Of a stretch of 52,782 nt of DNA, positions 1 to 11,675 are shown in pieces. The stretch's first letter is position 1; each line of letters begins with the position of its first letter. Origin of the DNA: Glaciecola sp. KUL10 (GTDB taxonomy: Bacteria; Pseudomonadota; Gammaproteobacteria; Enterobacterales; Alteromonadaceae); contig NZ_BGNG01000015.1 of the NCBI RefSeq assembly GCF_003203515.1, forward strand, positions 1 to 52,782, given 5' to 3'. A program made the translations under genes and the position numbers. The notes under the pieces are model-generated. The model saw nothing but the letters and a program-made list of their open reading frames with translations, did not search any database and was not told the origin of the DNA.

Positions 1-74
1 AACAGGCCTTCAATCAATATTTCCGATCAAATATACCGATCTTACCCACAATATACTGACATAGCTTAACCACC

Positions 75-83
75 TGTGGATAA
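75..83 (-). promoter_or_regulatory. Perfect DnaA box in oriC
   Basis: TGTGGATAA on the plus strand is the reverse complement of the high-affinity DnaA box TTATCCACA. It lies in the candidate oriC. Confidence 0.8.
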
Positions 84-148
84 AAATAAGGATAAGATGT
101 CAAAATGATCTGATCAGTCACAGGGTAAGTTTTCACGTTTTTTTCTAC

Positions 149-157
149 TGTGGATAA
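149..157 (-). promoter_or_regulatory. Perfect DnaA box in oriC
   Basis: A second TGTGGATAA in the same orientation as the one at 75, about 74 bp away. Both face the same way, as expected for an ordered DnaA array. Confidence 0.8.
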
Positions 158-514
158 ATCGCCTAGTTATACCGATCATATACAGACTTGTGATCTGCTT
201 TATGTACAGTTTTTGATCACATCTAACTATATTGATTTAATTGAAAAAAATAGGCTTATTAACAGAAAACGATCTACTTAATAATAATAACAATAATCTA
301 TATATCTAAAGATCTTATTTTATTTAAAGATTCAAACACCGAAGGTTTCTTCAAATTTAAATTTCTCTTTTTTTAAAAAAAATGCTTTACAAAAAAACCT
401 AACAAATAACCAATTGATTAATATTTATTCATTTAAAAAATCGCAACTTTCATATAAGATACGCTCCCTTTTTTTGACAAGTGACTTACGACTAAAGCTT
501 GAGGTGTTGAAGTA

Positions 515-2413
515 ATGTTTTATCAACAAGAATTTGATGTCATCGTAGTGGGTGGCGGACACGCAGGTACAGAGGCAGCTACTGCCGCTGCGCGCATGGG
601 TGCAAATACATTATTGTTGACTCACAGCATAGAAACACTTGGTCAAATGTCATGTAACCCAGCAATAGGTGGGATTGGCAAAGGTCATTTGGTCAAAGAA
701 ATTGATGCCCTTGGTGGTATCATGGCCAAAGCTACCGATAAAGCCGGTATTCAATTTAGAACACTCAATTCTAGTAAAGGCCCAGCAGTAAGAGCAACGC
801 GAGCCCAAGCAGATCGCAGTTTATATCGTTTAGCTGTTAGAGATGTGCTTGAAAATTATGAAAATTTAACGCTCTTTCAGCAGTCTTGTGACGACTTAAT
901 CGTTGAAAACGATCGTGTTTGTGGCGTCGTGACTCAAATGGGCCTCAAATTTAAAGCGAAAACGGTTGTTTTAACAGTAGGTACATTCCTAGGTGGCACT
1001 ATCCACATTGGAATGGAAAATTACAAAGGTGGTCGAGCGGGTGACCCGCCATCAATTGCCCTCGCTGAAAGACTTAGAGCCTTACCTTTTAGAGTAGATA
1101 GACTTAAGACCGGTACGCCAGCTCGCTTAGATAGTCGTACACTTGATTACTCAGTGATGCAGGCACAACCTGGTGATACTCCCCTGCCCGTCTTTTCGTT
1201 TATGGGCAAAGTCAGTGATCATCCAAAGCAAATAAATTGCTATATCACTCATACGAATGAAAAAACACACGATATTATTCGTTCTGGGCTAGATCGCTCT
1301 CCAATGTATACGGGCGTGATCGAAGGCATAGGACCTCGCTATTGTCCTTCTATTGAAGACAAAATCATGAGATTTGCTGACAAGGCAACTCATCAAATAT
1401 TTGTTGAGCCAGAAGGTCTTAATTCTGTTGAAGTTTATCCAAACGGTATTTCAACTAGCTTACCTTTTGATGTTCAGTTGAATTTAGTGCGTTCTATCAA
1501 AGGATTTGAAAACGCACATATTATCCGCCCTGGCTATGCGATTGAATATGACTTTTTTGATCCACGTGATTTAAAGCAAACGCTTGAAACTAAATTTATC
1601 AAGGGACTATTCTTTGCAGGACAAATCAATGGTACCACTGGTTATGAAGAAGCTGGCGCGCAAGGTCTAATTGCGGGTGCGAACGCTGCGTTACAAGTAC
1701 AAGACAAAGATGTGTTTGAACTAAGACGTGATCAAGCTTATATGGGTGTATTGATTGACGATTTAGCAACAATGGGGACAAAAGAACCCTATCGAATGTT
1801 TACTTCGCGCGCCGAATATCGTTTGTTATTGCGCGAAGATAACGCAGATATGCGCCTCACTGAAAAGGGTAGAGAAGTCGGATTGGTCGGCGATGAGCAA
1901 TGGGCATATTTCCAAGAAAAACTTGAAAGTATCGAACAAGAGCGTCAAAGACTTAAATCACAATGGATTCATCCTAAGCACGAAGCGGTAGATGCGCTCA
2001 ATCAAGTGTTAAAAAATCCTGTCAGCCGTGAACATTCTTTAGAAGAGCTTATTCGACGTCCAGAAATGACTTATCAAGGATTGATGAATATTGAATCATT
2101 AGGCCCTGCGCTAAGTGATGAAAAAGCGGCTGAACAGGTAGAGATACAAATAAAATATGCCGGGTATATCGAGCGTCAAAAAGATGAAATTGCCAAAACG
2201 CAAAGACATGAAATGACCCTATTGCCTGCTGATTTTGATTTTTCAAAAATTTCTGGCTTATCCAATGAAGTGGTTGCTAAGTTGAGTGATGCTAGACCCG
2301 AAACGATTGGCAAAGCGTCGCGTATTTCGGGCATTACGCCTGCAGCAATTTCGTTGTTACTTGTTTATTTGAAAAAGCACAATATGCTTTTCAAACAAAA
2401 ACAGTCTGCGTAA
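515..2413 (+). CDS. mnmG: tRNA uridine-5-carboxymethylaminomethyl modification enzyme MnmG (GidA)
   Basis: FAD-dependent enzyme that, with MnmE, installs the carboxymethylaminomethyl group on wobble U34 of certain tRNAs, in the cytoplasm. The N-terminus has the FAD dinucleotide-binding motif GGGHAGTE (about residues 12-19), followed by the family signatures [13 protein letters not shown] and [17 protein letters not shown]. The length of 632 aa is close to the E. coli protein (629). It is transcribed away from oriC, as in E. coli, and is followed 17 bp later by rsmG, so the two probably form an operon. The ATG is preceded by a GAGG-like ribosome site about 12 bases upstream. Confidence 0.98.
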   Translation: MFYQQEFDVIVVGGGHAGTEAATAAARMGANTLLLTHSIETLGQMSCNPAIGGIGKGHLVKEIDALGGIMAKATDKAGIQFRTLNSSKGPAVRATRAQADRSLYRLAVRDVLENYENLTLFQQSCDDLIVENDRVCGVVTQMGLKFKAKTVVLTVGTFLGGTIHIGMENYKGGRAGDPPSIALAERLRALPFRVDRLKTGTPARLDSRTLDYSVMQAQPGDTPLPVFSFMGKVSDHPKQINCYITHTNEKTHDIIRSGLDRSPMYTGVIEGIGPRYCPSIEDKIMRFADKATHQIFVEPEGLNSVEVYPNGISTSLPFDVQLNLVRSIKGFENAHIIRPGYAIEYDFFDPRDLKQTLETKFIKGLFFAGQINGTTGYEEAGAQGLIAGANAALQVQDKDVFELRRDQAYMGVLIDDLATMGTKEPYRMFTSRAEYRLLLREDNADMRLTEKGREVGLVGDEQWAYFQEKLESIEQERQRLKSQWIHPKHEAVDALNQVLKNPVSREHSLEELIRRPEMTYQGLMNIESLGPALSDEKAAEQVEIQIKYAGYIERQKDEIAKTQRHEMTLLPADFDFSKISGLSNEVVAKLSDARPETIGKASRISGITPAAISLLLVYLKKHNMLFKQKQSA

Positions 2414-2430
2414 TCCATAGGCTATTTAAT

Positions 2431-3057
2431 ATGTCATCATTGTCAGAACAGTTTGACCATCTTGCTGATGGCTTGGATTTTGATATATCACTTGAGCAAA
2501 AACAAAAGCTCATTGGCTTTGTCGAATTGATGGCAAAATGGAACAAAGCTTACAATCTTACTTCTGTCAGAAATATTGATGAAATGATGGTTAAACATAT
2601 TTTTGACTCGATAGTTGTCGCGCCCTTCTTAACCAAAGAGACTTATGCAGATGTGGGAACTGGGCCGGGTTTGCCGGGCGTTCCATTGGCAATCATGCAT
2701 CCAGAAAAACAGTTTGTGCTCATTGATAGTCTTGGTAAACGTATTCGGTTTATCAAACAAGCGCTTCACGAACTTGGCATAAAAAACGTAGAAGCTATTC
2801 AAGCGAGAGTTGAAACTGTCACAGATAAAAAAGTTAATGCGGTCTTGAGTCGAGCCTTTGCCTCTATCAAGGATATGCTTGAATGGTGCGAGCATTTAGT
2901 TGAGGAAGACGGTCAGTTTTTGGCCTTAAAAGGTCAGATTCATCAACTTGAACTTGACGAAATTCCTTCAAGCTTTAAAGTGTTAAATACTGAGAAATTA
3001 AACGTACCTAACCTAGACGGTGAACGACATTTAGTGACCTTGGTAAAAAACATCTAA
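2431..3057 (+). CDS. rsmG: 16S rRNA (guanine527-N7)-methyltransferase RsmG (GidB)
   Basis: SAM-dependent methyltransferase that modifies G527 of 16S rRNA. The 208 aa length matches the family. The SAM-binding motif [15 protein letters not shown] is at about residues 70-84, and the family pattern MVKHIFDSI lies before it. It sits 17 bp after mnmG, the conserved mnmG-rsmG pair. There is no terminator between this gene and parA, so read-through is possible. Confidence 0.97.
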   Translation: MSSLSEQFDHLADGLDFDISLEQKQKLIGFVELMAKWNKAYNLTSVRNIDEMMVKHIFDSIVVAPFLTKETYADVGTGPGLPGVPLAIMHPEKQFVLIDSLGKRIRFIKQALHELGIKNVEAIQARVETVTDKKVNAVLSRAFASIKDMLEWCEHLVEEDGQFLALKGQIHQLELDEIPSSFKVLNTEKLNVPNLDGERHLVTLVKNI

Positions 3058-3145
3058 ACAAAGATAGCAAGTTATCACTGGCTACCATTAAGTCATGCGA
3101 TTACACTAGCGTTAAGAACAAAAATAATATTCGGAAACTGGCACT

Positions 3146-3916
3146 TTGGCTAAAGTCATATCTATCGCAAATCAAAAAGGCGGCGTCGGTAAAACCACTA
3201 CTGCTGTTAACGTTGCAGCATCAATGGCTGCTACAAAACGAAGGGTTTTACTTATCGATTTAGATCCTCAAGGTAACGCAACCATGGGGAGCGGTGTTGA
3301 TAAATATGAGGTTGAAAATACATGCTACGAATTGCTGATTGAAGAAAAACCAGCTAAAGAAGTTATCACATCTGCCACGACAGGTAAGTATGATTTAATT
3401 GCTGGCAATGCAGACGTCACTGCTGCAGAAATAAAGTTAATGGAAGTATTTGCACGAGAGGTCAGACTCCGTAATGCATTAACAAGCATTCAAAATGATT
3501 ATGATTTTATTTTTATCGATTGTCCTCCTTCGTTAAATCAACTCACTGTTAATGCATTGGCAGCTTCAGATTCAGTTTTGGTTCCAATGCAATGTGAATA
3601 TTACGCGTTAGAGGGATTAACAGCATTGATGGATACCATTCAAAAATTAGCTTCAGTTGTTAATCCAACCTTAACGATCGAAGGGGTATTGCGAACTATG
3701 TACGACCCTAGAAATCGATTGGCTAATGATGTGTCGGAGCAGCTTAAACGTCATTTTGGTGATCAGGTTTACAGAACGGTTATACCTCGAAATGTTAGAT
3801 TGGCTGAAGCGCCAAGCTTCGGTGCACCCGCAATGTACTACGATAAATCTTCAACCGGTGCAAAGGCTTACCTAGCATTAGCCGGTGAAATTTTGCGACG
3901 AGGAAAGCAAAAGTAG
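3146..3916 (+). CDS. parA: Chromosome partitioning ATPase ParA (Soj family)
   Basis: Walker-type partition ATPase that works with ParB-parS to segregate the origin region. The deviant Walker A motif KGGVGKTTT is at residues 10-18, FIDCPPSL forms the Walker B region, and the length (256 aa) matches chromosomal ParA. The start is TTG at 3146, giving MAKVISIANQKGG, the usual chromosomal ParA start. The ribosome site is weak (GGAAAC). Unusually, parB does not follow directly: a 2.1 kb diguanylate cyclase gene lies between the two. Confidence 0.96.
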   Translation: MAKVISIANQKGGVGKTTTAVNVAASMAATKRRVLLIDLDPQGNATMGSGVDKYEVENTCYELLIEEKPAKEVITSATTGKYDLIAGNADVTAAEIKLMEVFAREVRLRNALTSIQNDYDFIFIDCPPSLNQLTVNALAASDSVLVPMQCEYYALEGLTALMDTIQKLASVVNPTLTIEGVLRTMYDPRNRLANDVSEQLKRHFGDQVYRTVIPRNVRLAEAPSFGAPAMYYDKSSTGAKAYLALAGEILRRGKQK

Positions 3917-3975
3917 TACTTTAGATTTACTGCTTATTGTCGATACATTATTTGTGACAACAATCGGTAAATTCC

Positions 3976-6114
3976 GTGCTTCAAACATCTAACTACACAA
4001 CTCCCAATTTAAAAATTAAAACAAGCGATTTTACGCTAACTTTGTTTTTGATTTTTGGTGCGTTTTTTACTCCTACCTATCTCAACTTGCCTCTGTATGG
4101 GCAAATCAGCCTCTATTTTGGTAGTTTGTTTACGTTCATTGCGCTATTAACGCTACCAAAACGATTAAGTATATTTGTTTTAATCTCCAATGTTATTGCC
4201 ATGCATTTTCAGATTGCATCTAGTTTGATGGCGCTAATTTTAGTAGCGGAATACTTAACAGTAATGTATCTGATTAAAAGACATGTAAATCCATTAATTT
4301 CAGTTTCGCTTTTTTGGTCTTTATTTGGATTCCCTGCAATATTAGCTATTTTTTACTTGCTCGCAGGTGACCCACTAACAAACGCATTGTTTACATCATT
4401 GACGGTTGCTCTTAATGGCTTTGTATGCGGTGTATTTGCATTGATGATTTATCGACTTATTCCGCTTAACAATCATTTCAAAAGAACTAAGTCGCCCCCA
4501 AGAAAATATGCCGCTGTCGTCTTAGAGCTCTGTATTATTGTTGTATTGATGCCTACTATTTTAGTGGCTTTATTTTTTACTTGGTATTCGACAAGTGATA
4601 CAGAAAGTAAGGTTGGTAACGAACTAGATATTTATGCATTGCAGCTTCAAAACAATATTTCGCAAAGGCTGAACCACAATTTAAACACTGTCTTGTCGGT
4701 TGCTGAAACAATCGACTCTTTAGACAATATTCAAGCTTACTCAGATATTTTGAATGCGGTAGTTAATTCAAACCAAGATTTTGAAAGTATGTTAATTGCA
4801 GAGGTTGATGGTTCTGTAAAGTTGGCGGGGCCTACGATTTACAATGATTTCATAAAAGAAAATAAAATTAATCTTACAAAGCGAAAGTATTTTAAAAATA
4901 CGATTGAGCGCAGACAACCAGTGGTATCTGAAATTGTTAAATCTTTTGGCGATAATTCTCGAGCAATCATAGCTACAACCGCACCAATTATTGTGGATGA
5001 CAAAATAATAGGCGTTACTCAAGGTGCTATATGGCTAAAAGATCTAATTGATATTGAGACGCTATCTAGTATTGAAGAAAACGATGTTCAAATTATCATA
5101 AGTGATCAAAACGGGTCGGTAATATATGCTTCCGAAGCATTAAATTTAGACGATGGTGAGCGGTTCAGTGCAAACGCTAGTTTTCATCCCTTTGTAAGAC
5201 TTAGCCCTGTAACCAATATTAACAACATACCCTATATGTTTGAGGTCAAGAGCAACAAGCATAACTGGCAAGTTTATACATTAGCTTCACCTAGAAAAGT
5301 CATACAAGGAATTTTGGATTACTTTTTTGCATCCATTTTAATTTTGCTCCTCAGTTTTTGTTTAGTCATTGTTTTTTCAAGACGGCTTTCAGCAAGTATC
5401 ACGAAGCCGTTGGTAAATTTGGAAAGTTTTGTTGCTGGAAAAATTAGTGAAGAAGCGCTTATTTATGAATCAAAAGTAAGTCAGGAAATGGTTAACGTTA
5501 GTCAAAACCTAATTGAATCTTATCAGTTATCTCAAGCCTTCAATCAACGATTAAAAGAACAAGTAGCAGAGCAAACGGCGAAATTAACGAATCTAAATGA
5601 TCAGTTGTACCTAAATTCTAGAATTGATAGTTTAACAAACCTTCTTAACCGCGGCGCATTTGATCAAGATGCTCAAGTTCTTAAGCAAAAGTGTGTCGCT
5701 GAAGATACTTCTTATGCAATAGCAATCATTGATATTGACCATTTTAAAAAGATTAACGATCAGCATGGACATACTGCTGGTGATAGATGCATCAAGCATG
5801 TCGCAAATAGGCTCACTCAAGTCTTCGATAACTCAAACTTAATTGCGAGATACGGTGGTGAAGAATATGTGGTCATGATCACTAATGCCAGTTTAGAAGA
5901 ATGCGTTAGTTCGTGCGAACTCTTACGTTCATTGATTCAAAATGACAGTATCATTTATGAACAAGAAACAATAATGTTTACAATCAGCGTTGGTCTTGCT
6001 TTCTACAAACAAAACAAAGAAATAGAATACGAAAAGTCTATTACTAACGCTGATGACATGCTTTACAAAAGTAAAACATCAGGTCGAAACCAGGTAAGCA
6101 CTATCAAACTTTAA
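3976..6114 (+). CDS. Membrane-bound diguanylate cyclase with extracytoplasmic sensor region
   Basis: A 712 aa protein predicted to make cyclic di-GMP from two GTP. The first 165 or so residues are a hydrophobic multi-helix membrane region. A further helix near 180-205, an extracytoplasmic sensor region of Cache-like layout (about 205-445), a helix near 447-468 and a C-terminal GGDEF domain (about 545-710) follow. The active-site motif is GGEEY within RYGGEEY (about 623-629), consistent with activity. The usual inhibitory RxxD motif five residues upstream is absent (DNSN there). The start is GTG at 3976 with no strong ribosome site. It lies between parA and parB on the same strand. Confidence 0.9.
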   Translation: MLQTSNYTTPNLKIKTSDFTLTLFLIFGAFFTPTYLNLPLYGQISLYFGSLFTFIALLTLPKRLSIFVLISNVIAMHFQIASSLMALILVAEYLTVMYLIKRHVNPLISVSLFWSLFGFPAILAIFYLLAGDPLTNALFTSLTVALNGFVCGVFALMIYRLIPLNNHFKRTKSPPRKYAAVVLELCIIVVLMPTILVALFFTWYSTSDTESKVGNELDIYALQLQNNISQRLNHNLNTVLSVAETIDSLDNIQAYSDILNAVVNSNQDFESMLIAEVDGSVKLAGPTIYNDFIKENKINLTKRKYFKNTIERRQPVVSEIVKSFGDNSRAIIATTAPIIVDDKIIGVTQGAIWLKDLIDIETLSSIEENDVQIIISDQNGSVIYASEALNLDDGERFSANASFHPFVRLSPVTNINNIPYMFEVKSNKHNWQVYTLASPRKVIQGILDYFFASILILLLSFCLVIVFSRRLSASITKPLVNLESFVAGKISEEALIYESKVSQEMVNVSQNLIESYQLSQAFNQRLKEQVAEQTAKLTNLNDQLYLNSRIDSLTNLLNRGAFDQDAQVLKQKCVAEDTSYAIAIIDIDHFKKINDQHGHTAGDRCIKHVANRLTQVFDNSNLIARYGGEEYVVMITNASLEECVSSCELLRSLIQNDSIIYEQETIMFTISVGLAFYKQNKEIEYEKSITNADDMLYKSKTSGRNQVSTIKL

Positions 6115-6303
6115 ACCCAATTGTTCCTCTGGTGTATTTTCTAAATGCATCCTTCATGACGATTTGTTAAGCTTCAACGTGTTCTGCAATATTCTAGATT
6201 AGTGAATGATATAATTTTTTTGCTTATCGGATGTTAGCGTTTTATTGAATATCAACAACAAAGAACCTGTTATCAAAAACAAACAGGCAAAGTCGAGGAA
6301 AAC

Positions 6304-7212
6304 ATGTCACCAAAGCAAAAAGGACTAGGCCGTGGATTGGATGCACTGTTAGCAAACAGTCGAAGCAATGCCGAAAAAGAAGCATTGGCCCCTGAACAAG
6401 ACATGACTCAAAATGAGCTGCGAAAACTGCCAATAGAATGGATGCAGCCCGGCAAATATCAGCCTAGAAAAGATATGTCGCCAGAGGCGCTTGAAGAATT
6501 ATCAGCATCCATTAAGTCTCAAGGGATTATTCAACCCATTGTTGTTCGTGAATTAAGTGAACAAAAATTTGAAATTATTGCGGGTGAGCGTCGCTGGCGA
6601 GCTGCCCAGTTAGCCAAGCTCGATGTGATTCCTTGTTTAGTCAAACCCGTTCCTGATGAAGCTGCGGTTGCTATCGCGTTAATCGAAAATATTCAGCGTG
6701 AAGATTTAAACGCAATGGAAGAGGCGCAAGCACTCGACCGATTAATGATTGAATTCAATCTGACACATCAACAAGTTGCAGAAGCCGTTGGTAAATCGCG
6801 AACTACCGTTACTAATTTGTTGCGCTTAAACTCACTGCAAGATGATGTAAAAACCTTGCTTGAACACGGTGACATAGATATGGGACATGCTAGAGCGCTT
6901 CTTGCGCTTGATGGTTCACTGCAATCAGAAACCGCAAAACTAGTGGCTGATAAAGGACTAACCGTTCGTGAAACCGAAAATCTAGTCAAAAAAGCTCAGT
7001 CAATTAATGAGATTGAACCTGCCAATAAATCCTCTGAATCAAAAGAAGTCGACCCTGATGTCAAACGACTTGAAACTGACCTATCCGAAAGCTTTGGTGC
7101 GCCCGTGACAATCGCGCATAACAAAAAAGGAAAAGGCAAGTTAGTGATCAACTTTAGCGATCTTGATCAATTAGAGGGTATTTTGTCAAAACTACCGATA
7201 GAAGATCGATAA
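6304..7212 (+). CDS. parB: Chromosome partitioning protein ParB
   Basis: CTP-dependent DNA clamp that loads at parS and, with ParA, segregates the origin. The 302 aa show the N-terminal CTP-binding box GERRWRAAQ (about 98-106), the NIQREDLNAMEEA segment, a helix-turn-helix around QVAEAVGKSRTTVTNLLRL, and a C-terminal dimerisation domain. The start ATG has a good ribosome site (GAGGAAAAC). It is separated from parA by the diguanylate cyclase gene and a 189 bp gap, so it may have its own promoter. Candidate parS sites are at 14515, 19464 and 49906. Confidence 0.97.
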   Translation: MSPKQKGLGRGLDALLANSRSNAEKEALAPEQDMTQNELRKLPIEWMQPGKYQPRKDMSPEALEELSASIKSQGIIQPIVVRELSEQKFEIIAGERRWRAAQLAKLDVIPCLVKPVPDEAAVAIALIENIQREDLNAMEEAQALDRLMIEFNLTHQQVAEAVGKSRTTVTNLLRLNSLQDDVKTLLEHGDIDMGHARALLALDGSLQSETAKLVADKGLTVRETENLVKKAQSINEIEPANKSSESKEVDPDVKRLETDLSESFGAPVTIAHNKKGKGKLVINFSDLDQLEGILSKLPIEDR

Positions 7213-7399
7213 AAACTGATCGTTTATTCGGCTGTAACGAAATAAATATTTCTTTAAATATCAAAAGCTAGGGCTAACTTATTAAGATATAAGGTAAATC
7301 TACTACCTTCGTCGCAAGACTACTTAAAAGTTGAATTTTTCTATATTCCGAGTATACTTCACGCGCCTTCAATTAGGCATATGTGACAGGATTTTGGGA

Positions 7400-7783
7400 A
7401 TGTCATCTGATTTAGCTTTTAAAGGCAGACAGCTTGCTAAAAAAGGCGTTTACGTTCAGTTATTAACATCATTAATATTAATAGTGATCGTTTCGCTGAT
7501 AAATGCCGAATATACAATAGCTGTAACATTCGGATGTTTATCATTTCTGCTGCCTCATGGATTTTTTGCGTATTGGTCGTTCCGATACGCGGGTGCCACG
7601 AAAAAGAAACTAGTGGTACAGAGCTTCAATCAAGGCCTGAAGGTCAAACTGATGCTCACTATAATATTATTTGTAATTGCGTTTTCTCAATTTAATGCAC
7701 ATCCATTACCACTTATAGGTGCATACGTAATTATCACAGTCAGCCAATGGGCGGCTATGTTTCATTTACGCCAAATGTCGTAA
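7400..7783 (+). CDS. atpI: ATP synthase assembly protein AtpI
   Basis: Small integral membrane protein that is the customary first gene of the gammaproteobacterial ATP synthase operon. It helps assemble the c-ring. The reading frame is open from 7331, but the ATG at 7400 gives a 127 aa protein starting MSSDLAFKGRQLAKKG, the usual AtpI length, with CAGG nine bases upstream. Four hydrophobic segments are visible. It is followed by atpB 56 bp downstream. Confidence 0.92.
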   Translation: MSSDLAFKGRQLAKKGVYVQLLTSLILIVIVSLINAEYTIAVTFGCLSFLLPHGFFAYWSFRYAGATKKKLVVQSFNQGLKVKLMLTIILFVIAFSQFNAHPLPLIGAYVIITVSQWAAMFHLRQMS

Positions 7784-7797
7784 TGACAGCTAAATGA

Positions 7798-8673
<876 letters not shown>

Positions 8674-8744
8674 GGTCGTCGCTAGCTACACATAGATAAT
8701 TTATTTAAAACAGATTTACACTTTCAAACTTTAAACTTAACTAA

Positions 8745-8984
<240 letters not shown>

Positions 8985-9030
8985 TCAAAACGTCTTTTAG
9001 TTTTAGCGAACATTAAATAGGAGAGCTATC

Positions 9031-9501
9031 GTGAATATGAATTTCACCATGATAGGTCAATTGATTGCATTTGCTGTTTTTGTAGCATTCTGCATGAAGT
9101 ATGTATGGCCACCTTTGTTGGCAGCCATCGAAGAACGTCAGAAGACCATTGCCGACGGCCTTGAAGCTTCTGCACGTGCTGAAAAAGACCTAGAGTTGGC
9201 GCAAGCGAAAGCGACCGACCAACTTAAAGAAGCGAAAGCACAAGCAGCCGAAATCGTAGAGCAAGCAAAGAAACGCGCTAATCAACTTGTTGATGAAGAG
9301 ACACAGCGTGGACATGCAGAGCGTGAGAAAATCATCGCTCAAGGCTATGCCGAAATCGAAGCTGAACGCAATCGTGTTAAAGAAGATCTACGTAAGCAAG
9401 TTGCTGCTTTAGCAATCACTGGCGCAGAAAAAATCTTAGCACGCGAAATCGATGCACAAGCACAGAACGACATTGTTGAAAAACTTGTCGCTGAGCTATA
9501 A
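9031..9501 (+). CDS. atpF: F1Fo ATP synthase subunit b (AtpF)
   Basis: Peripheral-stalk subunit b: one N-terminal transmembrane helix (about residues 5-26, with CMKYVWPPL after it) and a long charged coiled coil. The start is GTG at 9031 with a strong ribosome site (TAGGAGAG). The length of 156 aa equals E. coli AtpF. It is 12 bp upstream of atpH, within the operon. Confidence 0.97.
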   Translation: MNMNFTMIGQLIAFAVFVAFCMKYVWPPLLAAIEERQKTIADGLEASARAEKDLELAQAKATDQLKEAKAQAAEIVEQAKKRANQLVDEETQRGHAEREKIIAQGYAEIEAERNRVKEDLRKQVAALAITGAEKILAREIDAQAQNDIVEKLVAEL

Positions 9502-9513
9502 AGGAGAAGAGCC

Positions 9514-10047
9514 ATGTCTGAATTGACAACAGTTGCTCGCCCTTATGCTCAAGCCGCATTTGATTTTGCAGTTGAAAGCACTGACATCGCCAAATGGCAA
9601 GAAATGTTAGTGTTTGCCGCAGAAGTTGCCAAGAACGATGCCATGCATGAACTTCTTACTGGTGCTGTCGCGCCCGAGAAGCTAGCAGAATTGTTCAACA
9701 ACGTTTGCGCTGATCAACTAAATACTCAGGGTCAAAACTTCATTAAAGTTTTGGCTGAAAATAATCGTTTAGCAGCACTTCCAGAAATTTCTGTTTTGTT
9801 TAATCAGCTTAAGGCTGAGCATGACAAGGAAATAGATGTCGATGTGACATCTGCTGTCGAATTGTCAGACGAACAGAAAACAAACATGGGTGCAGCCTTA
9901 GAAAAACGGTTTGCACGTAAAGTGAAGCTTAATTGTAACGTGGATCCTGAATTGGTCGCGGGCGTGATTATCAAAGCCGGCGATACAGTGATAGATGGTT
10001 CCTTAAACTCAAAATTGAACCGTCTTTCAGACGCGTTGCAAGCATAA
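9514..10047 (+). CDS. atpH: F1Fo ATP synthase subunit delta (AtpH)
   Basis: Subunit delta, joining the peripheral stalk to the top of F1. The 177 aa length equals E. coli AtpH. The N-terminus ([14 protein letters not shown]) and the C-terminal segment around [20 protein letters not shown] are family signatures. The ribosome site AAGGAGAAG precedes the ATG. Confidence 0.97.
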   Translation: MSELTTVARPYAQAAFDFAVESTDIAKWQEMLVFAAEVAKNDAMHELLTGAVAPEKLAELFNNVCADQLNTQGQNFIKVLAENNRLAALPEISVLFNQLKAEHDKEIDVDVTSAVELSDEQKTNMGAALEKRFARKVKLNCNVDPELVAGVIIKAGDTVIDGSLNSKLNRLSDALQA

Positions 10048-10062
10048 ACGGGGATAAAGAGC

Positions 10063-11604
10063 ATGCAACTTAATTCCACTGAAATTGCAGAACTGATCAA
10101 AAAAAGAATTGAACAGTTCAACGTAGCCAGTGAAGCTCGAAACGAAGGCACAATCGTCGGTGTTACCGACGGTATCATCCGCATTCACGGTCTAGCAGAC
10201 GTAATGCAAGGTGAAATGATCGAGCTACCAGGTAGTCGCTACGCAATCGCACTTAACCTTGAACGAGATTCAGTAGGTGCAGTAGTGATGGGTCCATACG
10301 CGGACCTACAAGAAGGTACAAAAGTACAATCAACTGGCCGTATCTTAGAAGTACCAGTTGGTCCAGGTCTACTTGGCCGTGTTGTAAACACACTAGGTGA
10401 ACCAATCGACGGTAAAGGCGCTGTTGACGCTGCTGGTTTTGAGCCAGTAGAAAAAATCGCACCGGGCGTAATTGAACGTCAATCAGTTGATCAGCCAGTT
10501 CAAACTGGTTATAAGTCAGTTGACTCAATGATTCCAATTGGTCGTGGACAACGTGAATTGGTAATTGGCGATCGCCAAACAGGTAAAACTGCTTTAGCAA
10601 TCGATGCGATCATCAACCAAAAAGGCACAGGTGTTAAATGTGTTTACGTCGCAATCGGTCAAAAAGCTTCAACTATCGCAAACGTTGTACGCAAGCTTGA
10701 AGAGCACGGCGCAATGGATCACACCATTGTTGTTGCTTCATCAGCATCTGAATCAGCTGCGTTACAATACCTAGCACCCTACGCTGGATGTACGATGGGT
10801 GAATACTTCCGTGATCGCGGTGAAGACGCACTAATCGTATATGATGACTTGTCTAAGCAAGCTGTTGCATACCGTCAGGTATCATTGCTTCTTAAGCGTC
10901 CACCAGGTCGTGAAGCATATCCAGGTGACGTTTTCTATCTTCACTCACGTCTTCTTGAGCGTGCTGCTCGTGTAAACGAAATTTACGTAGAAAAGTACAC
11001 GAATGGTGAAGTGAAAGGTAAAACAGGTTCACTCACTGCATTGCCAATCATTGAGACGCAAGCAGGTGACGTTTCTGCATTCGTACCGACTAACGTAATT
11101 TCGATTACCGATGGTCAAATCTTCTTAGAGACAGATTTGTTCAACGCAGGTATCCGTCCTGCGGTTAACGCAGGTATCTCGGTATCTCGTGTTGGTGGTG
11201 CAGCACAAACTAAAATTGTTAAGAAACTAGGTGGTGGTATCCGTCTAGCGCTAGCGCAATATCGTGAATTAGCAGCGTTCTCTCAGTTCGCTTCTGACCT
11301 TGACGAAGCAACTCGTGCACAACTAGAGCACGGTGAGCGCGTAACAGAATTAATGAAACAAAACCAATACGCACCGTTATCGGTTGCTGAAACGGCTGTT
11401 TCATTGTTCGCTGCTGAAAAAGGCTATCTACAAGATATAGAACTAAACAAAGTACTAGATTTTGAAGCCGCGCTTCATTCATATATGAATGGTGAGCAAG
11501 CAGAGCTTATGAATACCATCAATGAGACTGGTAACTACAACGACGACATTGAATCACAGTTGAAAGCAGCGTTTGATACGTTCAAATCAACGCAAACGTG
11601 GTAA
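10063..11604 (+). CDS. atpA: F1Fo ATP synthase subunit alpha (AtpA)
   Basis: Non-catalytic nucleotide-binding subunit of F1. The P-loop GDRQTGKT is near residues 169-176, followed by the conserved [17 protein letters not shown] and [11 protein letters not shown] segments. The 513 aa length equals E. coli AtpA. It is 15 bp after atpH. Confidence 0.98.
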   Translation: MQLNSTEIAELIKKRIEQFNVASEARNEGTIVGVTDGIIRIHGLADVMQGEMIELPGSRYAIALNLERDSVGAVVMGPYADLQEGTKVQSTGRILEVPVGPGLLGRVVNTLGEPIDGKGAVDAAGFEPVEKIAPGVIERQSVDQPVQTGYKSVDSMIPIGRGQRELVIGDRQTGKTALAIDAIINQKGTGVKCVYVAIGQKASTIANVVRKLEEHGAMDHTIVVASSASESAALQYLAPYAGCTMGEYFRDRGEDALIVYDDLSKQAVAYRQVSLLLKRPPGREAYPGDVFYLHSRLLERAARVNEIYVEKYTNGEVKGKTGSLTALPIIETQAGDVSAFVPTNVISITDGQIFLETDLFNAGIRPAVNAGISVSRVGGAAQTKIVKKLGGGIRLALAQYRELAAFSQFASDLDEATRAQLEHGERVTELMKQNQYAPLSVAETAVSLFAAEKGYLQDIELNKVLDFEAALHSYMNGEQAELMNTINETGNYNDDIESQLKAAFDTFKSTQTW

Positions 11605-11611
11605 TTCAATT

Positions 11612-11639
11612 GGGCTTATATATGCAAGTAAATAAGCCC
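11612..11639 (+). repeat. Intercistronic hairpin between atpA and atpG
   Basis: Arms GGGCTTAT (11612-11619) and ATAAGCCC (11632-11639) pair perfectly around a 12-base loop. No T-run follows, so this is more likely an mRNA stability or processing element than a terminator. Confidence 0.5.
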
Positions 11640-11675
11640 TATCGTTGAGTAATCAGTGGCATTTGGAGAATATTC

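Larger units (their letters stand above)
1..400. other. oriC: Probable chromosomal replication origin (oriC)
   Basis: AT-rich non-coding DNA directly upstream of mnmG, the usual oriC position in gammaproteobacteria. It carries two perfect DnaA boxes (TGTGGATAA at 75-83 and 149-157) and two one-mismatch boxes (42-50 TTACCCACA, 200-208 TTATGTACA). Nine GATC sites start at 25, 38, 107, 112, 174, 192, 215, 271 and 311, which suggests Dam/SeqA control. Three 13-mers beginning GATCT (192-204, 271-283, 311-323) resemble the E. coli unwinding-element repeats GATCTnTTnTTTT. As in E. coli, the unwinding element lies on the mnmG side of the DnaA boxes. The left boundary may extend beyond the window. Confidence 0.85.

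Noticed and set aside
9804-10184. Minus-strand frame across the atpH-atpA junction (126 codons)
   Set aside because: Shadow of two well-conserved ATP synthase genes.
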